In this document: in pieces, positions 23,501 to 34,987 of the stretch
How the letters are laid out: each line of letters starts with the position of its first letter
Numbering within the stretch: position 1 is the stretch's first letter
NCBI GenBank assembly: GCA_014898425.1
Contig: RCSZ01000003.1
Location: 1,984,001-2,048,000, forward strand
Origin: Botryotinia globosa
Taxonomy: Eukaryota; Ascomycota; Leotiomycetes; Helotiales; Sclerotiniaceae
Direction: 5' to 3'
Length of the DNA stretch: 64,000 bases
Notes under the pieces: generated by a model
What the model was told of the DNA's origin: nothing
The model's database searches: none
The model's input: only the letters and a program-made list of their open reading frames with translations
Made by a program: the position numbers and the translations under genes

Positions 23501-24711
23501 TGTTTTTTGCCCAATTCGGTAGTATTTGCCGATACTTTCTGCTGCTGATCACGATATTGTTTCTGTAGTTGTTCGTCTTGCTGTTCCATCTCCAGTATAC
23601 GATCCGCGTATTGATCTAATGTTGATTTAAGCCATTCGTCTGACTCGGAAAGTGGCTTGATTCTTTTTTGGAGAGACTCTAGATTTTCTTCACTGAACTT
23701 GACCCGCTCTTTGTTAGTTCTGAGCTTTTGAACTAGTTCCCAAAACTCGGCTGCCTGCGCCTGTTTTGCGTCAACGACCTCTCGAACTGCCTCCATGTTG
23801 GCTTTGTCTTTCAAGGCCTCTTCAGAAAGCTGATCTATTTGAGCCGAAAGTTCTTCACAGCGGCTCTTGGTTTTTTCTCCTTTATCCTTGTTATCCTTAG
23901 CAATCGATTCATCTGCTATCATGCCTTTAATCTGCTGAGCGTAATCCTTTTTCAAAGATTTGAGACTGTCAACAGCCTTGGTATATTTTGTTGCTTCGAA
24001 TATATCATCAAACTTCTTCTTGAGTTGTGAAGGCTCGCTCATTGGCCATAATGAATCATCTTGGTGACAGAAAATAACATTGTCCAAAACAGCTTCAGAA
24101 ACGCCTAAAGCTGTTTGCATTATCTTGTCAATCTCACCAACTTTGTGAGATACAGCAGTTCTCTCGCCACCATTGTTAACCATCAATCCCGCATCTAGGG
24201 TCTTCATCTTCCTGGCCGTCTTTGTAACCGTAAGTTGCATACTTCTCGTAATGACCATTCTCGATCCAGTCGTACTTTGAAATGAGAGCTTGACTTGTGC
24301 CAGTACTTCCTTTTCGCCGCAAAGCTGTATCTAAATGAGCATCTTGTGTAAAAACGTATATGAAAGGACCATGAGCAACATACTTTGGGGTCATGAATAA
24401 AAGCCCCTCCAACCTTACTATTCGGCGGTTGCGCACCAGTTGTAGCATACTTCAAGCATTCGATGATTGTCTAATTGTAATTTAGCTAAATCCTGGAGGA
24501 TAGTATCTGAAAATGAAGACGTACAGTTTTCCCCGAACCATTGAGTCCGACGATGAGTGTGAGAGGGGTGTTGAACGAGATATTCTCCCAACCCTTGTGA
24601 TCGAAGGATCGCACCCTATAAGAACGAAACCTAATAAGCCCAGCTGTCCTAATATATGATTGGCACCAATGAGACTAACCCGCATATTCTCATTTTCTCT
24701 ATTTTCGACAT
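20516..24711 (-). CDS. rad50: DNA double-strand break repair ATPase Rad50
   Basis: Five exons on the minus strand: 24711-24680, 24615-24525, 24470-24384, 24324-20842 and 20773-20516, giving 1316 aa (yeast Rad50 1312). Rad50 is the SMC-like ATPase of the Mre11-Rad50-Nbs1/Xrs2 complex in break sensing, resection and telomere upkeep. The start [15 protein letters not shown] is the conserved N-terminus. Walker A is GLNGSGKT at about residues 34-41, ending exactly at an exon junction. [21 protein letters not shown] and [13 protein letters not shown] are diagnostic. Long heptad coiled coils flank the zinc hook, CKLC (within [11 protein letters not shown]). The C-terminal lobe has the ABC signature region CSAGQKVLA, Walker [13 protein letters not shown] and the switch His in [10 protein letters not shown]. 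All junctions keep phase. Confidence 0.97.
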
Positions 24712-26733
24712 CTTGTTGGTTTGTGACGGGTGCTACAGCCTGTTAAGTTCTAGCGATTAAAGACGAAAGCTGATGATTGCGAAGAGATTATCGATGGCCT
24801 GGAGTAATAAAGTCAGTACTGGAATTGATGTAAAAGACACGGGATTCAAAATAACGAAATATGGCTACCTTTTCTCTTGCGCTTGTCTGTATTTTATGTG
24901 TGCGTAAGATCGAATTGGTAGATTGGCAACAATAAAAGAAACAAATAGATATGACGCTCCGCTGGGCCACTGCCGTGGAGGCTTTTTCGCTTCGCTCCAG
25001 ATAATAAAATCTTCTGCGAGATTGATGAAATGATGGATTGGACAGAGAGGTTGTATGTGGTAATTAAATTGTAGAAGAAGAAAAAAGGTGTTGTAGAGGT
25101 TGAGGTGAACGCGTAGTACGATAGACTGAGAAGAAAAGAAACGCGATGAAAGAGCACGCAGTCACGTGTTAGATTCTAGGCAACTGTCCCTCATTGCTTG
25201 AGTCTGGGTCTAGGTACGGAGCGGCGCGGACGGGATTGATAGCATGGAATGGATAATGCAAACGGGATTAGTTATACAGATGGCTCGGATGGTTACTGGG
25301 CAGATGGATGGTCAATGTATACTAGGTAGCTGCTGGCTCGATATTCTCATTCCCCGCCGTCAAGTTGGTAATAGTCGGCCGCTTGTAAGAGCCGACTGTT
25401 AGCAGGTGGAAGGTGGAAGGTGGAAGGTACACAGTAGTAATCATTCAATGCGTAGTACCTAGAACAGAAGCTAATAAGTAAATCGATGACGTTGACGATG
25501 TCATCCGATTTCACTCCAAATGTTACGATGCGCGGAGTTTGAGTACCCGACGACGGAATCTAGCCCAAGGGGGAGAAAATGAAGGGGAAAAAAAGAAAAG
25601 GTGAGCAAGCAAAAGAAAAGAAGCGAGGTAAGTAGGCAGATGGATATGAGGATATAATATATATATACCTGTGTATAATATTATATATATCTATATAAAT
25701 AGATAGATAGATAGATAGATAGATATAGATAGATAAATATATAAATATATAAATATATAGATAGATATTTAAGTATATATAATTAAACGTTCTACTAAAA
25801 GGTAATATATACTCTCATTATTAATCTGAATATAAAGTGTATTCCATATACCGAATAGTCTATATATATATAACTAAGACTCAACTCAATATATCTCTCG
25901 ACTCACCCACTATATCTTGTCTCGAGAACAATTAACAAAATCAATCCGAAACTTTCTTTCTTTTGTCTCTTATATACTCTGTATACTATAGCTACCTGTC
26001 TTTCTTGATTTAACCCTTGGCTTTGAATAATAGCACCTTTGATATATAAAACAAGAACATTACAACATATAACATATAACATATAACATCTTATATCTTA
26101 TATCTTTTCCATGTTACACAGATCTTAAATGACCTACATACCAGACATCCCAGGTACTAATCATCTTCACTCTAATAAAGAAAACCCAAAAAAACATCAC
26201 ATTTTCACAATTGCCATGTTTCTCCATTCCCCATTTTACCGCCTTATATTTCGTCATTGAAAAGGTACTCGAATACTTGAATCCTCGAATACTCAAATAC
26301 CTAAATAGGTTGGTGCTAGTAACGGTACCTGATATTGCTTAGGTATCATCAATCCATTTACAGTCTTATTCATTCTACTCGATTCCACTCAACTCGACTC
26401 AACTCGACTCAACTCGACTTGACGACTTGACTTGAACTCCAAATCTCGGGGGGAAATTTTCTTCCCCTCTTTTAAATCCAGACTTTCCCGGCAAAGCCTC
26501 GAGGGCGTCATATCTCATCTCACCACCACATTTTACATGTTACGTTCTACCGTTCACGGTAAACTTATACACATACATACCTACCCACCTCCCTACCCAC
26601 CCAGACAGAACCTTCACATCCTCGCTACCTATCCGCCTCGAATCCAAATGCGCATACAGAGACAGAGACAGAGACAGAGACATATACAGATAGATACTCT
26701 TCTTCACGCTCGCAGCATAATTAGGGTTCGAAA
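24712..26733. promoter_or_regulatory. Divergent spacer RAD50 / WC-2 with long AT-rich leader
   Basis: About 2 kb between two start codons on opposite strands. The stretch 25640-25900 is dominated by TATATA, TAGATAGA and TAAATATA repeats. GGTGGAAGGTGGAAGG repeats occur near 25400, AACATATAAC repeats near 26065-26090, CTCGACTCAA repeats near 26385-26420, and an ACAGAG hexamer tract at about 26656-26681 just before the WC-2 start. WC-2 therefore probably has a long upstream region or leader. Confidence 0.5.
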
Positions 26734-28451
26734 ATGTCCGAGGGGGATACATCTATGAATATGAATAATTTGAATCTGGATCCGACCGATTACTTGCAAC
26801 AACATCATCATGCAGCCAACCTCGGATCCATGGATCGGGCGCTGTCAGCCTCGCAGGTACGAAAACCTTCAATTTTCCGAAATCTCTTGGTCCTTTCTAG
26901 CCTTTCTTACATTCTTATTTTTTTTTGCAAATTTCTCATGGCATCTATTTCCAGAATGCTAATGATATATGATCCCAAATTTAGGTCGATCAAAATTTAC
27001 CCAATACATTAATGTCGGAGATGCTACAGGATAATTTAATGATGGACTTTGACGGTCTACCCGATATGAATATGGATATGAATACCCTTGGCGGCAATGG
27101 CAACATTCCGAAATCTTTTACATCACTCAACATGATGTCGCCCGTCGGAAATGAACACACCGACGATGGGAGGAGGAGAGGAACAAATGATGGAGATGCC
27201 CAGATTGAAGAAATCGGGGCGGGTCCTTTACCTGCAGGCTTTGGTGTCCAACCAACAAATACAAGCAACAGCTCAGTCAATGATTTCACGAGGCGAAGAA
27301 ATTGGCAACAAAAGGTGGTTGAAGAAATCAAGGACTTTTTGCACGTCTTGACCCCTTTCGGAAAGTTCGTTTTTCTTTCGCCTAGTTGTCAAAGTCTCAC
27401 TGGGTATGCCGCAGAGGAGCTTCAGGGGAAATTCATTGTGGATTACATACACCCAGATGATAGTGCAATGTTTGTGAGGGAGTTCAATGAAGCCATTGCA
27501 TCGGGTAATAAACTGCGATTCTATCTTCGATTTCGCAAGAAGGACGAGTCCTACGTAATATTCGAGTGTCACGGACATGCCCACTATGCATCAAGGCCGT
27601 CGCCATCAGCAGCTGTTCCAATTTCAGATCCAGATATCCCACCTAGAGAAACGGCGGATTATTGTAGAGGCTTTTTTATGATGGCAAGGAAATATCCAAC
27701 AAAGAACGCCCTTCTACTGGATTCATTCTTGGAACACAAAACCGAGTTTGAGCGAATGTCAAAGAAAATCAGGGATCTCAAGAGAGAAGAGGAAGAAGAA
27801 TTCGAAGATAGTGAAAGGAACTGGACGCATCGACATCCATCAGACTCATCTGAGACGATGACCACAGGCATGAGCGCATCTCTACCTGCGGATCCGAGCC
27901 ATCCTGATTTCCGAGCGATGCCTCCTCCAGCAAGACCGGATATGTCGTATAGCACGTTGACAAAAGCAAATCTTGAGGATGCGATTTCTAGTCGACAGCC
28001 CGATTCTATGAAAGATAAAATGCAACGATATGAGGGTGTTGATACTGTAGAAATGCTCACCGGGTTACAATATCGAGATGGTGAAAGAAGTCAAGGGATT
28101 AGCACTGGCGCCCGTAGTCCAGCTTTAATTAGAGGCGATGTTGGAATTGCCATACCAATTGACAAGGATGGCCGTCTGGGGGACAAGAAAAAGAAAATGA
28201 AGCTAGCAGACGAATACGTCTGCGCAGATTGTGGTACGCTACATGATAATCCTCTCAATTCTAAACTCAGAAAAAGCTAACTTTTGTTTTCAGGTGTTAT
28301 GGATTCACCAGAATGGCGCAAAGGTCCCAAGGGTCCCAAGACGCTTTGCAACGCCTGCGGACTTCGCTGGGCAAAGAAAGAGAAGAAGCCGCAGGCAGGG
28401 TCGGCGCCAGCACCTTCAAATAACCTCACAGGACCTTCTCCAGGCCCTTGA
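26734..28451 (+). CDS. wc-2: White collar-2 blue-light/clock GATA transcription factor
   Basis: Exons 26734-26856, 26985-28233 and 28294-28451 give 509 aa. WC-2 pairs with the photoreceptor WC-1 in the nuclear white-collar complex for light-induced and clock transcription. One PAS domain lies at about residues 150-260 ([40 protein letters not shown]). A basic stretch ([13 protein letters not shown]) leads into a single GATA zinc finger, C-x2-C-x18-C-x2-C, at about 454-478: CADC, then [18 protein letters not shown], then [10 protein letters not shown]. The last intron splits the Gly codon after CADC, so the finger is complete only after splicing. The finger reads GVMDSPEW where Neurospora-type proteins have GTLDSPEW. 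There is no LOV chromophore motif, which separates it from WC-1. Confidence 0.93.
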
Positions 28452-28885
28452 AGATATTGTGCGACTCTTTTACGAATATGACATGATTGATATACAAGGC
28501 GTTTGGATCGAGAGGATTTATATTAAATTCAGCATGGAGTTTAACGGGGATGGTGTTCTAGAGGGTTTATGACCTTAATACCCAATTGGCTAATTTTAAA
28601 GGCCGGCGTTTCGCCTTTATATTTTGGACTGAAATGTCAGATGATTTGCTTTGCGTGTTTGAATCTCAAGAGGGCTACCTAGTTATCGTGAATGGTTTCA
28701 AAACCATGTCGTGTCTTGTTTTGTCGGTTTAATAAATGATTTTATGCACTCCATGAATAATGTATCTAGTATTCTCCCATGACAAAATAGGGGATGATTG
28801 TTTTATGGAGTGTATTCCATCTTTTTGTGAGGGTTTGTTGTAATACAAACCCGATATAGTCGTATCTATATTATTTTAATCCAGA

Positions 28886-28973
<88 letters not shown>

Positions 28974-29456
28974 CTCCTTCCTGGCACCATGCATATATTT
29001 GATTAGTTTGGGAATGTGGTGGGTATGAATATGGGGATTGGGATAGATAGATAGACAGACAGATAGATACTAGGAAAGTATATATATAGCCCACATCATC
29101 AGAATTCAGAATGATTATTACAAGGTAATGAATAATGAAAAGGAGAATCTGAGGTGTATTTGTATTTGTATATCGAGGTAGCTTTCAATAGTAACCAACT
29201 CACATGTAGATTTTTTCGAAATGTTAGAGGGGGGAGAAGGGGTTGAGATTGAGATATATATTAGTTTTGTACCTAGGTAAGTAGATAGGTAGGTGGTAGG
29301 TTGGTAGGTAAGTACTCAAGAATCTCAATAAAACAACAAATACATACATACATAGGTACTCAATAAACTAACTAATCAACTAACCAACCAACTAACTACA
29401 CCAAAAAGAACCAACCCAACAGCGAGAGAACAAAAAACTCAATCACAAATCCAAAA
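28452..29456. other. Intergenic with CT microsatellite
   Basis: A convergent spacer of about 1 kb. It holds a perfect CT array, GATA-like short repeats near 29045-29070, a copy of TACCTAGGTA at 29270 and ACTAACTAACC-type repeats near 29370. No gene is supported. Confidence 0.55.
28889..28970. repeat. Dinucleotide microsatellite (TC)41
   Basis: About 82 bp of uninterrupted TC. The absence of any interruption suggests it is young and probably polymorphic. Confidence 0.95.
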
Positions 29457-31920
29457 TCACAAATTCCTCATCCCCTCTCTCGTATACGCCTCCCCCTTTG
29501 TCCGTTTCTTCGTCGCCTGAACCGTCGCCCTCGCTCCCGGTCCCCTCGACGTTCTCCCGTAAGCTCCGCCCGCCGCATTTTTCACCCGTGAAGTGACCCT
29601 CTCTGCCGTCAGTCTCGCTGCGCTCTTCGCCTTCGATGTGATTTTCTTGGCGGGGCTTCCCGCTGCACTCTTGGCTTTTGATGCTACTTTTCCCTTGACA
29701 CTTCCCGCTGCGCTTTTGGCTTTCGATGCGATTTTCTCGCCGGAACTTCCAGCCGCTTCTCTTGCTTTGTCTGTCGCTTTTTCGTATACTCTCCCTGCGC
29801 TTTTGGCCTTTGATGCTGCATTCTCAAGGACGTCTTCCGCCTGTGATTTGCGGGTCGCGTACGCATCATAGCCACCTTTTACGCCATCTTTAGCTTTGGA
29901 TGTCACTCTATCATATGCATCACCAGCGAAATCCTCAGCCTTCGAAGCGCCCTTTTGAAAACCCTCTTTGACACCTTCCTTTGCATTTGAATATGCTGTG
30001 TGATAATCAGGAATCGGCTGTTCTCTTCTTTCCCCGAACCAGTCGTGGCCAGGTGATCCGGTATATTCATATGCACTCGACGCCGTTTCTCTTCCCCTTA
30101 CCACTGACTCTCTCAACGACTCCGTAATCGCAGCAATAGAACTTGTAAGCCAAGCGATCAACGCTGCCCATCCAACCACATACAAGAGAACCATAAATGC
30201 ACCCAGAGACAACAGAGCCAACACCGCCAGAACATCCTTAACTCTCTCATATCTCCCACCCAATTTCTTTTTTTTCCGTGTCACGAAATCCAGAAGTGGT
30301 TCGACGGGTTTATCTTTTTCTTTATAGTAAAATACCGCTCCCGCATTCGTGACGTTAACTACACTCTGACCATCCATATCACCACCCGGCTTTGAACTCC
30401 CCGCCCAGTATCTCTTCGTGACGGGCCAGATTGCAATTTTCACCGCTGCCTCGTGCGTAAAACCGGGGGGTTTGTGGTCTGCCAATTTCTTCTGCGCATC
30501 TTGCAGACGGCGAAGAGCACGCAAGCCGGCGTTCGATTCAAGACGTCTATCTCCTGCATTTCTGTAGCCGATAACGTAGCCCTCGGCTTCCGCGCGTTCG
30601 ATTTCCAATGCTCCACGATCTCGGTTCCAGTTGTTTTGAACGACGGTCTTGGATAGTGTCCAGGAGTTTTGGACAATAGAAGTGTGTTCGTCGGGTTTGT
30701 AGGCGGTGCCAGGGAGGAGAGAGACGGTGTGGATTATGGTTGGGGAGATGCGGATACAGATGGATAGGTAGGCGGCGCTGGAGAATATGTTATGGAGGGC
30801 TTGGTATAGGGCGGTGGCTTTGGGGGTGACGGTTTCAGGACCGGCAGGAAGAAGCGTGAGGTAGTTGAAGAGAGGCAGAAAGAGGAGTAGTACTTGGGCG
30901 GTCAATTGTGTGCAATCCTTGTGAAAATTAGGGGTTAGAGAAGCTCCACCCAAGAGAGTGCGAATAGATCTGTAGCGGAGTTCTTGACGACTGTAGCCTA
31001 TAGAGTAAGAGATGTCAGTTTGGATTGTAATCAGAGTTTTCATCTGCTGATCTTTGGGATATCATACCTTCGCTATCGAGAAGTGCACGATCTAAACCAT
31101 GAAGAAATTCTTCCCCCTCTTTAGTATTTCCCCATAGAACCGGCGAAAAAACTCTAGCCTCTAATATCCTTACGATAATACCGACAATGAGATATTTTCT
31201 TGTATTCGTATCGAGCAACATCTCATCCCATCCGCCAGCTACAGTATCTGGCTCAGCAACAAGTTCCACATATCTGTAGAACTCCTCCGGCATCCGAACA
31301 GCCCAGGGCTCGTGAAACCCTTCCTGTAAGTCCTGAAATCCAAAAAACTCTGTAGCAAACCTGACTATCGCTACATACAAATTGGCATACTCATCCTTAA
31401 ACCATGCGTTACTGCGATCTCCATTCGGATGTGGAGGATGCTCGAGTTGAAGGGGCATAAATCGTTTGATGTCGGCTATAGTAGTAGGTCGCGCCTGAGC
31501 TTGTCCAAGCCATCTCCGTCCTCTGGCCGGCACTTGATTCGTTACATTTGGGCTGTCAGCTTCGGCCAATGCCTCTTTTGCTACCGGAGGAAGAGCCTCA
31601 GACTTTTCCGCTGTTTGAGTGGCTGCACTTGCAGGGACAATGTCTGTCACTGGACTGCTGGTTAGGCTATTGAGCAGTGTAAGCCCTTTCGTTTTATCGC
31701 CCTCCTCTCGCACCGCTAACAATGCTTCTAGGGCTTTATTTCTTCGTTCTTGGATTAGATCTTGGTTCACGATTTGGCTACCAACTAGTCGCGGTGCATT
31801 CCGGAGAGTTGTTCCTGTCGTTTGAAATAAAACACTCTTGTCGTCCTCGCCAGGAAGTCTGTCCTCGTCGTCCACATCATCAAGCAGGTTGAAATTGGTT
31901 CTATTTCGTGAGAACGACAT
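29457..31920 (-). CDS. Hypothetical membrane protein with LEA-like C-terminal repeats
   Basis: Two exons, 31920-31068 and 30997-29457, joined in phase through a 70-nt intron (DSEG to YSRQELRYRS), give 797 aa. The N-terminal about 150 residues are polar and disordered. A folded central region follows (FMPLQLEHPPHPNGDRSNAW, FATEFFGFQDLQEGFHEPWA, RILEARVFSPVLWG). Two hydrophobic segments are visible, LTAQVLLLFLPLFNYLTLL and LAVLALLSLGAFMVLLYVVG with its extension. The last about 200 residues are Ala/Lys/Gly repeats built on SKAKSAAG and related units, like late-embryogenesis-abundant (LEA) amphipathic repeats that bind membranes or protect during drying. No named family is recognised; stress or membrane roles are inference from composition. 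Confidence 0.72.
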
Positions 31921-32358
31921 AGTGAAGATGATTAAACAATTACAATATGTGTAGCATTTAGATTGGAATTTTACGATTTTGCAATGTTGCAACGTTGATT
32001 GAGATTTTCATGCAACAAAAGAAAAGAAAATGAAGGACAATCATGAAGCTCTCTTCAAAGAAACGAAGAATGCCGGCCATACAAAGAAAATATAAGCTGG
32101 AAGCAATCACCTCTTTTTGTTCTGAATCAAGTCAAGCGATATAATTGAAAGCACTGCAAGGAGTTAAACAATTGTAAATCGCTTTGATTTAACAAAAATT
32201 GTGGAATTGTAATCAAGAGTTCGGCTCCCTGACATCTTGCTACCAATCCTTGGTCATAAGATTTGGCCTTGATAGCAAATTCGTTGACGACAAGGATTCT
32301 TCTCCCCTAGAAAGTCTATATTAGCAGTGGCTTTTAGATGTATGAAAAAGGTATTACC
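31921..32358. other. Intergenic
   Basis: Promoter of the LEA-like membrane protein gene and 3' end of the RidA gene, both on the minus strand. Nothing further is recognised. Confidence 0.45.
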
Positions 32359-32804
32359 TTACTGATGAGCTGTGCATTCAATTTCCACATCGGTCCCGAG
32401 TGGCAATTGGTGTACCGCAACGCAAGTCCTGACTGGCTTGGGATCCTTATGGAAGAATTCTGCATAGACTTTGTTCATGGCTGCAAAATTCTGCATGTCG
32501 GTTAGGAAGACGTTGACTTTGACAACATTGTCAAGACTGCTGCCAGCGGCCTCCAAAACCGCCTGGAGGTTCAAGATTGCTTGTTTCTAGATTTGTTACT
32601 CAATAACGTTGACCTTAGAATCTGTAGATAGGAATTGAGACATACGGTTCGATCAGCAACACCTCCTTCGACGAGCTTCATTGTTGCAACATCCATCCCA
32701 ATGCTACCAGAGCAATAAACCATTCCTTGACATTTGATGGCTTGAGAGAAGAAGGGCAATGGCGGTGGCGCCTTGTCGGTCGAGACCGCTTCTTTTTGAG
32801 GCAT
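32359..32804 (-). CDS. RidA/YjgF/Mmf1-family 2-iminobutanoate deaminase
   Basis: Exons 32804-32646 and 32586-32359 give 128 aa, the normal family length. RidA proteins hydrolyse reactive enamine/imine intermediates released by PLP enzymes such as threonine dehydratase, and the yeast members act in cytosol and mitochondrion. Visible motifs are PPPLPFFSQAIKCQGMVYCSG, then LQAVLEAAGSSLDNVVKVNVFLTD, and RTCVAVHQLPLGTDVEIECTA, which supplies the carboxylate-binding Arg and the conserved Glu. The Gly after CSG is retained. No strong mitochondrial presequence is seen, so the protein is probably cytosolic. Confidence 0.93.
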
Positions 32805-33733
32805 CGTGTATGATTTGTTTCCTAAGTTTTCAACAATTGGATCAAGTAACTATAGTTTGATAGAAACGATAAAGTGTTCGGCTTTGAATTTGAAGTTGAA
32901 GTTGAAGTTGAAGTTATTTTACGAATGGCTGTTGTTGGAATTAGGAAGGTGGAGGGGGATGATGGGGACAATACAAAGATGGCGGGGAATAAGTCTGATT
33001 TGTCTTCATCGCCGTGGCTTTTCAATCCAACATACATAATTCCCATGTTTCCTATAAACCAACCAATTACACCTCGCAAATTTCACTATATTGGTGACAA
33101 TTAGTTCTTTTCTAAGATATATCCCTCTACTCTCTTACTAGTTTTACCCAAGGTATCGACAATTGTGACGTCATAATACTTGAAAGGAGAGTATAGAATA
33201 TGAATATGAATATGGACTCGTATGTGCTACACAACCGCTCGATGTATTCTCAGGGGAAGTAAAAAGGGGTTTTCAACATATGTCTAGTGAATGATATATC
33301 CTTTGTTAGTACAATTTGAGTTGTTGATCGTGATTCGTGAACGGCTTTCCCACGTGTCATGAGCAAGGGCTCCCCTCCCGGTGACCCCGCACAAAATCTA
33401 GTATTTACCCTCGGCATCTCGAGATTCTACATACTATTCGCGAGTTGAAGGATTATTTTGAGCACTTTTTTGATAGCTACTATGTAGTTACTACAGTGTC
33501 CTCGTTGCTCTAGACTCACAAGATTTGTCTTCATCTTGCTTAATACATTGCTCAATTTAATGGTTCAGGAGACATCGGCTACTTTCTACATACTTACTCT
33601 AAACTTGGATACAAAAGTACATGTGAATTTCTCATGCTGCGTTTCTTCAAAGTTTGATAATAATGAAAGTTAAATTTTAATCACATCATCCCATCGTCAC
33701 ATCAACACCTCAAGTAGAGTCAGACAATCGAAC
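32805..33733. promoter_or_regulatory. Divergent spacer RidA / enoyl-CoA hydratase
   Basis: About 930 bp between opposite start codons. It contains a short GAAGTT repeat at 32890-32915 and no coding region. No binding site is assigned. Confidence 0.45.
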
Positions 33734-34987
33734 ATGACTCCCTCACTTCCAACCTCCTACTCAACCCTTCCCTTCCAACATATCCGCGTCTCTCACATAC
33801 CCGAGTCCTCGCCCACACCCACTCCGACTATTCTAATCACACTATATCGACCTGGAAAACACAATGCTTTCACAGATACTATGGCCGAAGAACTTGAAAT
33901 AGCTTTCAATCTTTTGTCACTTGATCCTAGAGTGAAATGTATTGTCATGACTGGTCATGGAAAGATGTTTTGTGCCGGAGCGGATTTGGAAGCCGGATTG
34001 TCATATGAGAATGATACGGCGTTGACGCATCGGGATGGTGGTGGAAAGGTGCGTGATTTATTTTTTCGCGTTTTGGAAGGGTGTTCAATTTCCCGCATTC
34101 TTTAGCATACTTTCTTTGGATTAATCCTCTTGAGTAGGTAGCACTAGCTATTCATAGATGTACGAAACCTACAATTGCAGCTATTAATGGGTGAGTAAAA
34201 TAACCACGTCCACTTTATTTAATGTCTTCTAAACACAACTAATACATTCGTAGCTCGGCTGTTGGTGTAGGCATAACCGGTAAGCATGAATCCTATCCCC
34301 CATCAGATACCTAATTCTGGTTCAAATCTCGTTTCCACACAAGAATGCTTTTCTAATCCACCACAGTGACACTACCAACTTCCATCCGTATCGTTTCCTC
34401 TACAGCAAAAATCGGATTCGTATTTGCCCGCCGTGGTATCATAATGGAAGCATGTTCCTCCTATTTCCTCCCTCGTCTTATCGGTCTCTCCCGCGCTATG
34501 CACCTCACGACAACTGGCTCAATATACCCCTCAACATCCCCTCTTCTCTCTTCTCTCTTCTCCGAGATCTTACCCCCCGAACAAGTTCTTCCACGTGCAT
34601 TAGAACTTGCAAATGACATAGCTCAAAATACGAGTGCAGTTTCAACTGCGGTTATGAGAGATTTGATGTGGAAAGGGCCAAGAACGGCGGAAGAAACGCA
34701 TCTTTTGGACAGTAAGGTCCTGTTGGAGTTGTTCAGATCGGGAGATAAGAATGAGGGAATTAAGAGTATGTTTTTTTCCTTGGGCAGAATTTTGGGATCA
34801 TACTAATTGGTATATGTCAGGCTTTATGGAAAAGAGAAACCCTGAGTTCAAGGATAATATGCAAGAGAATGCACCAAGTGTCTGGCCATGGTGGAAACCA
34901 GTCGATACTAAACCTCCGGCGACGATTGAAGAATTGACCCAGAAATTAAAGAAAACGGAGATGGAACCGGGTAAACCTAAACTTTGA
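33734..34987 (+). CDS. Enoyl-CoA hydratase/isomerase, peroxisomal type
   Basis: Five exons: 33734-34048, 34138-34190, 34254-34279, 34367-34765 and 34821-34987, giving 319 aa; every join keeps phase. The crotonase fold is shown by ITLYRPGKHNAFTDTMAEEL, then CIVMTGHGKMFCAGADLEAG (oxyanion-hole strand), KPTIAAINGSAVGVGITVTL, and IGFVFARRGIIMEACSSYFL. Glu in the IIMEACSS segment sits where hydratases and isomerases have a catalytic acid. The C-terminus ends Pro-Lys-Leu, a PTS1-like tripeptide that fits peroxisomal beta-oxidation or a related acyl-CoA pathway. Exact substrate cannot be called. The 26-nt third exon is unusually small. The last intron (34766-34820) must be removed; reading through gives a premature stop. 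Confidence 0.9.
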
